In this document: piece by piece, positions 5,403-6,612 of the stretch
How the letters are laid out: each line of letters begins with the position of its first letter
Position numbering within the stretch: position 1 is the stretch's first letter
Source: an uncultured bacterium
Lineage (GTDB): Bacteria > Desulfobacterota > WTBG01
Assembly: GCA_938024025.1 (NCBI GenBank)
Contig: CALJBY010000317.1
Span: forward strand, 1 to 6,612
Length of the DNA stretch: 6,612 nucleotides
Reading direction: 5' to 3'
The notes under the pieces: model-generated
Database searches by the model: none
The model's input: the letters and a program-made list of their open reading frames with translations, nothing else
What the model was told of the DNA's origin: nothing
Made by a program: the position numbers and the translations under genes

Positions 5403-6224
5403 ATGAGCATGAATAAACCGTATAAAGATTTATACATCTATGAGATCGAGGGAGATGTGCCTCACCCTCGAAGTACTTTCCGTGAAGACCTCTTGGGGCA
5501 CTGGTCCGAAGGGAATGTTTCTTACCTCTTTTTTTCTACCGAAAAGAAGGATGAGGTAGAAGCCTACCTCAATAACTATCCCGCTCTCTCATTTCGCTCA
5601 GAGACAGTCATTGACTACAAGGACTGGGAATCCGGTAAGGAGCTCAAACCGTTTAGGATAGGACCCCTGCAGGTAAGTCCCATTTGGGCAGAGCTAGAAA
5701 AGGCAGATCATGCAATTCATATTAAAGTTGATCCCCTGCTTGCCTTTGGTTCGGGAAATCATGCTACTACCAAGCAATGTCTGGAAGCACTCTGCTTTGT
5801 CTACCAGGAGGACCGCCCCCAGCGGGTTTTAGATCTCGGTTGTGGAACGGGAATCCTTGCGGTTGCTGCAGCAAAACTGGGAGCAGCAACTGTTCTGGCT
5901 GTCGATTACAGCAGTCTGGCAGTTGAGACAGCAGAGAGAAATTGTCATATAAACGGGGTCGTTGACATCGTTCAGGTAAAAGAGGGAGAGGCAGAGGAGT
6001 ATCTTGCCTGGGACGCGCAGCTTCTCCTGGCCAACATACGCTATTATGTAATAGAGGAGCTGATGAAGAGTTCCCATTTTATGAGGAAAGGATGGTATGT
6101 CCTCTCCGGCCTTTTGAGGAGTGAAGAAGAAAAACTACTCACCCAGCTACCGGATTTGTCTATCAGTGTTATCAAGGTGTTACGTGAGGGTTCATGGTCG
6201 ACTGTTGTGGGGAGAGGGCTATAG
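5403..6224 (+). CDS. PrmA-like (ribosomal protein L11 methyltransferase family) SAM-dependent methyltransferase
   Basis: This is a 273-residue cytoplasmic class I methyltransferase. The PrmA hallmark 'D110-P-L-L-A-F-G-S-G-N-H-A-T-T' (110-123) precedes the SAM motif VLDLGCGTGIL (142-152), acidic D168 of the second strand, and 'LLLAN211-I' followed by 'VLSGLL', all in PrmA order. PrmA trimethylates L11 at several lysines or the N-terminus. Here the hallmark differs (LL for the usual PGL, SGNHA for TGTHP) and the roughly 100-residue N-terminal part is unlike the usual L11-recognition domain. The target may therefore be another protein or small molecule. TTG 5400, ATG 5403 and ATG 5409 are in frame; AAGGA at 5389-5393 gives the best spacing (9 bases) to ATG 5403. 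It follows the UbiV-like gene by 21 bases. A downstream hairpin (6285-6303) separates it from a convergent gene. Confidence 0.8.
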   Translation: MSMNKPYKDLYIYEIEGDVPHPRSTFREDLLGHWSEGNVSYLFFSTEKKDEVEAYLNNYPALSFRSETVIDYKDWESGKELKPFRIGPLQVSPIWAELEKADHAIHIKVDPLLAFGSGNHATTKQCLEALCFVYQEDRPQRVLDLGCGTGILAVAAAKLGAATVLAVDYSSLAVETAERNCHINGVVDIVQVKEGEAEEYLAWDAQLLLANIRYYVIEELMKSSHFMRKGWYVLSGLLRSEEEKLLTQLPDLSISVIKVLREGSWSTVVGRGL

Positions 6225-6284
6225 TTCAAGCATCATGCACAGGACACTGTGATTGTAGCTAAGGTGGTTAAGTTTTAACGTGGT

Positions 6285-6303
6285 TAACTTCATCCTGAAG
6301 TTA
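6285..6303. terminator. AT-rich hairpin between convergent genes, possible weak bidirectional terminator
   Basis: TAACTTCA (6285-6292) and TGAAGTTA (6296-6303) form a perfect eight-base stem with a TCC loop. It lies midway between the methyltransferase stop and the stop of the minus-strand gene, where a shared terminator is expected. There is no long T run on either side and the stem is A+T-rich, so efficiency is doubtful. A smaller repeat GTTAA/TTAAC (6267-6279) precedes it. Confidence 0.35.
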
Positions 6304-6316
6304 TCGTTTAGTCGGG

Positions 6317-6612
6317 TCACGCTGCAGAGGATAAAACATTTGTGCTAACGATAAGATTTCCATAGGTTAGCTGGTCAAGCTCCAGGCCCCCTGCCATAAG
6401 CTTACCCCGTGCAGTTACGGTACCCCCTTCTTGCTTTGCCCACCGTGCGAGATAGTCTGCATCCGGGGGTACAAACCGTGCATAAGTATCCTCATATGCT
6501 CGAATCATGTTCCCGTCTTTTTCAAGGGTTACAAACCACGAAAGGGCATCCCTTCCCTCAAAATGGGTGATGGGTGCGGCTGTTTCAATGTCCAACCCTT
6601 GCAGTAGCTGGT
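6317..6612 (-). CDS. C-terminal part of an unrecognised gene running in from the right edge
   Basis: The minus-strand frame is open from the window edge to TGA at 6317-6319, about 97 residues, so the true start lies outside; the internal TTG at 6593-6595 has no special claim. I do not recognise the family. The visible part reads as an alpha/beta protein: 'ALSWFVTLEKDGNMIRAYEDTYARFVPP', a charged helix 'YLARWAKQEGG', and a beta-rich end 'TVTARGKLMAGGLELDQLTYGNLIV'. No membrane segment or cysteine cluster is visible. It is convergent with the methyltransferase gene and separated from it by 92 bases, so it is not part of that operon. Coding is supported by the length of the open frame to the edge and even residue use, not by homology. 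Confidence 0.65.
   Translation of the reverse strand, partial: QLLQGLDIETAAPITHFEGRDALSWFVTLEKDGNMIRAYEDTYARFVPPDADYLARWAKQEGGTVTARGKLMAGGLELDQLTYGNLIVSTNVLSSAA

Overview
The window is a stretch of bacterial chromosome of moderate G+C content. It holds seven complete genes on the plus strand, the tail of an eighth at the left edge, and a partial gene reading inward on the minus strand at the right edge. Shine-Dalgarno motifs (GAGGAG, AAGGAGG, AAGGAG), sigma70-type promoter candidates and some GTG starts show a bacterium. A polyprenyl-linked sugar pathway and a UbiV-like iron-sulfur protein fit a Gram-negative anaerobe or facultative anaerobe. The sequence alone does not fix the phylum, and an uncultured lineage such as a planctomycete or deltaproteobacterial relative is only a guess.

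Left module (about 117-2909): a promoter candidate precedes three closely spaced genes. They are a WbpP-type UDP-N-acetylhexosamine 4-epimerase, a multi-membrane-span flippase-like protein of the lysylphosphatidylglycerol-synthase TM family (PF03706), and a DPM1-like family 2 glycosyltransferase. Together they look like a route in which a nucleotide sugar is made, a sugar is loaded on polyprenyl phosphate, and a lipid or lipid-linked sugar is moved or used at the membrane.

Right module (about 2943-6224): a second promoter candidate precedes a small EutQ-like cupin. A terminator-like hairpin with a T6 run follows, then a gene I do not recognise. Next comes a 269-bp gap that carries two diverged, structurally conserved hairpin elements. 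After the gap are a UbiV-like U32-family protein with a probable four-cysteine Fe-S site and a PrmA-like methyltransferase. Oxygen-independent hydroxylation followed by methylation is a reasonable but unproven reading of this set.

The most interesting items are: (1) the tandem hairpin pair at 4350-4523, which shows base-pair covariation between copies; (2) the uncharacterised cupin / unknown / UbiV-like / PrmA-like gene set; and (3) the terminator-like hairpin lying exactly where the longer alternative start of the unknown gene would be.
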